From: Paenibacillus sp. PL91
GTDB lineage: Bacteria; Bacillota; Bacilli; Paenibacillales; Paenibacillaceae
Assembly: GCF_012935325.2 (NCBI RefSeq)
Contig: NZ_JABBYG020000020.1
Location: 61,780 to 125,779, forward strand
Direction of reading: 5' to 3'
DNA: 64,000 bases
Position 1 is the first letter of the stretch, and each line of letters starts with the position of its first letter. Positions 61,509 to 64,000 of this stretch are shown one piece after another. The translations under genes and the position numbers were made by a program. The notes beneath the pieces are model-generated. The model saw nothing but the letters and a program-made list of their open reading frames with translations, made no database searches and had not been told where the DNA came from.

Positions 61509-62654
61509 TTGAAGAAGATAGTTGCAAAACGTAAATCAATGGATAGCAAACCATTGTTGAATAAAAAAACTATTATTAAGAAAATACTTCAGAATGAAGA
61601 CCAGGTAGAGAAGTGGGAAAAGTTTCTTAACGATGCTTGCCAAAGTAGATGGGCTTATATCCAAATACTAAGAACTGAAAGCCCGAGGGTTCTCAATTTT
61701 AATATGAGAATTGATAAAGTCACACAAACAACACTTACCGGAAAAAGAGTTAATATCACAACAAATGGTGAACCAGGTTCATATCCAGATGACTATACCA
61801 CAATATTAATTAAAGATATATTTTCTGCTGTATGTGGTTCGGGGGGCAAGGATGTATCCGGTGATGTGGTTATTATTTGTATTAGTGGTCGAGGTGGGGG
61901 CACAGAAAACGGAATGACCAAGTTAGTGAGTACTTTACGAGCTAATTTGACCAAAACATATGGTATAAATCCTCAAAATATCTTTCATAGTAGATGGAAT
62001 AAGGATCATAATTCTGATCCTTTCGCAGCTCCATCATTAAGTGATTTACAAAATCAAATTAATAAAAGGGTAATAAATCCAAGTTATCTTGCTATTGTAG
62101 GGCACTCTTATGGAGGCTGGGCTTCATGTAAGTTATCAAGAGTCACAAAGAAACCACCAAACTTTGTTGGTCTAATCGATCCTGTATTTGGGCCAACAAA
62201 TACTTTAAGCAACAACGACTTGCCTAAGGGGAATAAAATATTCAATTGGTACCAAAACAATGGAATTTCAGGGACACAGTGTCCATCAAAAACACTAATA
62301 CCCTGCTCATCCCCTTCGGAAGGTATCTCATGTGGGTATCAACTAATTCCTGGAGTGAATAAGGCGATTAAGGTTGTATATTTAAAAAAGTGGGATAATA
62401 AAACGTTTAAGACAGTAAGGTGTCTAGGAAAAACAGTAAGGATTCGTGCATATCATACCAATATAGATGATGATGATGGAGTTCATCGTCAAATATTTGA
62501 TCAAATCAATAATGATTTAAAAACATTATTGAAAGTGACATCTCTGAAGAAAGTGGGCTTCACCCGTTCATCTTCAAGAAAATGTAAATGTCAAAACAGA
62601 AGCCCAAATCACTTCACAAACATTCGAAATAGCCAACTAATTTCAATTGTTTAA
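61509..62654 (+). CDS. unknown protein with a hydrolase-like GHSYGG motif
   Basis: This 381-residue protein opens at a TTG (61509) with GGAGG 12 bases before; ATG at 61539 is an alternative. VVIICISGRGGG lies near 123-134 and the nucleophile elbow IVGHSYGGWASCKLSR near 197-212. An acidic position follows in LIDPVFGP (about 222-229) and a histidine in DGVHRQIF (about 330). Together these form an alpha/beta-hydrolase-like triad. The C-terminus is basic and Cys-rich (KCKCQNRSP). Very AT-rich. It lies among immunity-like genes, so a lipase-type effector role is conceivable but unproven. Confidence 0.55.
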   Translation: MKKIVAKRKSMDSKPLLNKKTIIKKILQNEDQVEKWEKFLNDACQSRWAYIQILRTESPRVLNFNMRIDKVTQTTLTGKRVNITTNGEPGSYPDDYTTILIKDIFSAVCGSGGKDVSGDVVIICISGRGGGTENGMTKLVSTLRANLTKTYGINPQNIFHSRWNKDHNSDPFAAPSLSDLQNQINKRVINPSYLAIVGHSYGGWASCKLSRVTKKPPNFVGLIDPVFGPTNTLSNNDLPKGNKIFNWYQNNGISGTQCPSKTLIPCSSPSEGISCGYQLIPGVNKAIKVVYLKKWDNKTFKTVRCLGKTVRIRAYHTNIDDDDGVHRQIFDQINNDLKTLLKVTSLKKVGFTRSSSRKCKCQNRSPNHFTNIRNSQLISIV

Positions 62655-62680
62655 AAAAACCCGCGGTCCTGCTATTGAAG

Positions 62681-62747
62681 TGCACCCCTTAAAGTAGACA
62701 TTGGAAAAACCCTCTGGGTAAAACCGATGAAGACTTTAGGGGGTGCA
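62681..62747. repeat. IS3-like terminal inverted repeats, 67-bp scar
   Basis: TGCACCCCTTAAAGT (62681-62695) and the inverse ACTTTAGGGGGTGCA (62733-62747) match at 14 of 15 bases. They resemble IS3-family ends, but only 37 bases lie between them. Confidence 0.55.
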
Positions 62748-62754
62748 TTTCAGA

Positions 62755-63177
62755 TCAAGTTTGTGCAGTTTCTCAAAAATGGCTTTCCGCTAATGGAGTT
62801 ATCCATTCTCCTATCCAGCGGTTACGTTTATTTCAGATATTTGATGTAAGCCAGGTTATGACAAAGAAGCCAGTTTAGCAATGAAGGTATTTGACACTCC
62901 CACAAATGAAAATAAACAATTATCGCATTTTGTAGATAAATATGTGTCGAGACTTACAATATGAAAGAAACGACTCTTTGGATATGGTCATCGACGATAT
63001 AAAAAACTTGTAATTGGCTGCGGGGCAACGTCGGGTGATAAGAACATTATCTCATTTAAAGGACGCTTAAATCGCGTCTCTTGCGCCGGCTTGGGTGCGG
63101 CAGCAGGAAAGAGATAAAGTTCTTGTCATTTATGACATCAAGTTCTTGTCACCCGATACCAAATTATTGAACATAAT
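62755..63177. other. non-coding, IS debris
   Basis: No gene is seen. An inverted pair (TCGGGTGATAAGAAC near 63027 and GTTCTTGTCACCCGA near 63142) and a direct repeat AAGTTCTTGTCA (63117 and 63139) resemble multi-repeat ends of an IS. Confidence 0.4.
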
Positions 63178-63206
63178 TGCTCGTTAGCGTAACAAAGGAC
63201 TAGCGT
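63178..63206. repeat. dispersed CGTTAGCGTAAC element
   Basis: TTGCTCGTTAGCGTAACAAAGG, on the 3' side of the gene 63200-63451. Confidence 0.6.
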
Positions 63207-63451
63207 TTTTTTCTATATGGAAGTAGAATGCACTCTACCCATTCATTAAATTTATTTTCTGCTTCTTCGTAGTCATGCACCTTTAAAATCACAGCACCAA
63301 ACAATTTATGTCTTGGCTGAGTCCTTGCAAACAAACCTGTATCATGACTATCATCGTAGTAAACAACCCATTTGCCATCTTCAAAAAAACCAACAGCCTC
63401 TATATCATTGCCATCCTTGTAATACCCCAAGTGCCAATGGCTTATTTCCAT
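63200..63451 (-). CDS. small immunity-like protein
   Basis: AAGGAG precedes the ATG at 63451. The 83-residue product (MEISHWHLGYYKDGNDIEAV, GFFEDGKWVVYYDDSHDTGL, HDYEEAENKFNEWVECILL) is compact and acidic, like small immunity or SMI-type proteins. It sits between two CCCGTTAGC elements. No family is recognised for certain. Confidence 0.5.
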   Translation of the reverse strand: MEISHWHLGYYKDGNDIEAVGFFEDGKWVVYYDDSHDTGLFARTQPRHKLFGAVILKVHDYEEAENKFNEWVECILLPYRKKR

Positions 63452-63523
63452 TTATTCTTTAACTCCTTCATTTCGGAATAATTCACCACTAAGTATAGGT
63501 TCTAAACATTATGGTTTATTCAA

Positions 63524-63578
63524 CTATCCTGCCCGTTAGCGTAATGAAGGGCTACCACATGGCAGCCCTTTCGGTGTT
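63524..63578. repeat. dispersed CCCGTTAGCGTAAT element with hairpin
   Basis: CTATCCTGCCCGTTAGCGTAATG, then AAGGGCT-ACCACATGGC-AGCCCTT. The hairpin could end the gene 63852-63631 and the element lead into the gene 63451-63200. Confidence 0.7.
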
Positions 63579-63630
63579 TAGTTCAGTCGTTCATCTTTTC
63601 ATTAAACAAAAACTTATAGTTTCGTGCTTC

Positions 63631-63852
63631 TTATGGATACCTTTCCTGAAAACTCTTCACGTATTCCCAAAATAATTTTTCATTGAATTTTTTAGGATCA
63701 TCAGAAAGAACTAAAGGTAAGTTATGAAATGTATCTGATAGATCATTAATAAATTTTGTTGACTTCTCTGAGTTCGTAAATGAATGGAAGCGTATATCTA
63801 CCAGTACGGTAAACAACAAATAAAAATATGCACTTGTCCTTTTGTTGTCCAA
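63631..63852 (-). CDS. small immunity-like protein
   Basis: AAGGAG precedes TTG at 63852. The 73-residue product (DNKRTSAYFYLLFTVLVDI, RFHSFTNSEKSTKFINDLSD, KFNEKLFWEYVKSFQERYP) is helical, like small immunity proteins of Bacilli. It has a CCCGTTAGC element on each side. Confidence 0.5.
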   Translation of the reverse strand: MDNKRTSAYFYLLFTVLVDIRFHSFTNSEKSTKFINDLSDTFHNLPLVLSDDPKKFNEKLFWEYVKSFQERYP

Positions 63853-63892
63853 AAGTTTCGCTCCTTTTTAAGTGCCTTATTCCAAAGCACCG

Positions 63893-63920
63893 CGCGATAG
63901 TTACCCGTTAGCTTAACGAC
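63893..63920. repeat. dispersed CCCGTTAGCTTAAC element
   Basis: ATAGTTACCCGTTAGCTTAACGAC, upstream of the gene 63852-63631. Confidence 0.6.
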
Positions 63921-64000
63921 CTAATCCTTTCATAGCTCACTCCAGTTACCTTATGAATCAATTCTTCCGATAGACTTAGCTCCATCATACTTCTAATCAG

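Noticed and set aside
59630..63920. Integron cassette array with attC sites
   Set aside because: The GTTAAGC core match is partial, the sites lack the paired R/L boxes of attC, and no integrase gene is present; kept only as a cassette-like repeat.

Overview
The window looks like a Paenibacillus-type, spore-forming Firmicute chromosome segment. Supporting signs are an alpha/beta small acid-soluble spore protein, several broken copies of the sporulation sigma factor gene sigK, Gram-positive ribosome binding sites (AGGAGG) with many TTG/GTG starts, LplB/YtcP-type sugar ABC transporters, and YesM/YesN-type regulators beside plant-polysaccharide enzymes. No rRNA, CRISPR array or intact tRNA was seen.

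Layout: (1) 1-5.9 kb, minus strand: a solute-binding lipoprotein, two sugar permeases and a DUF5054/GH38-like protein cut by the window edge, preceded by the 3' tail of a histidine kinase gene. (2) 6.8-8.0 kb: a gene fragment cut by an IS6-family element. (3) 8.0-14 kb: a sugar-acid catabolic operon (SAF-domain and UxaA-type dehydratase subunits, SDR dehydrogenase, fumarylacetoacetate-hydrolase-fold enzyme) divergent from an AraC regulator and a PhyH-HEAT fusion protein. (4) 14-15.8 kb: debris made of a solute-binding protein 3' end, two sigK pieces and a small frameshifted gene. (5) 15.8-28.8 kb: a beheaded IclR gene, then a seven-gene arabinan/rhamnogalacturonan locus on the minus strand (two permeases, solute-binding protein, GH105, histidine kinase, AraC-type response regulator, large GH43). 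(6) 29-33.3 kb: truncated MFS and YhgE genes, a SnoaL-like protein, a TetR regulator and a third sigK piece. (7) 33.3-55.3 kb: an AT-rich accessory segment with two replication-initiator-like genes, a 17-copy iteron array, an AT-rich repeat region with a DnaA box, a PadR pair, an SASP gene, Uma2, a broken XF1762 gene, RadC, a YgiT/DUF4258 pair and many small unknown genes. (8) 55.3-64 kb: an alpha/beta hydrolase with a divergent MarR regulator, a SET-domain protein, gene fragments including a large serine recombinase C-terminus, IS3 remains, and small immunity-like genes separated by copies of a dispersed CCCGTTAGC element.

The most unusual theme is at 15.76, 33.26 and 55.26 kb. The same near-palindromic core (GTTGTG-GA-CACAA) lies in the same orientation at each site and is fused each time to a 5'-truncated sigK remnant. 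These three direct repeats divide the window into segments of about 17.5 and 22.0 kb. The second segment carries a plasmid-like replication region, so it may be, or may derive from, a replicon integrated by a sigK-targeting (skin-like) serine recombinase. No intact recombinase gene lies in the window; only a C-terminal large serine recombinase fragment and a chimeric resolvase ORF remain.

The two carbohydrate ABC modules lack an ATPase gene. This is usual for this transporter class, which borrows a shared MsmX-type ATPase. All family names come from reading the translations by eye; no database search was run.
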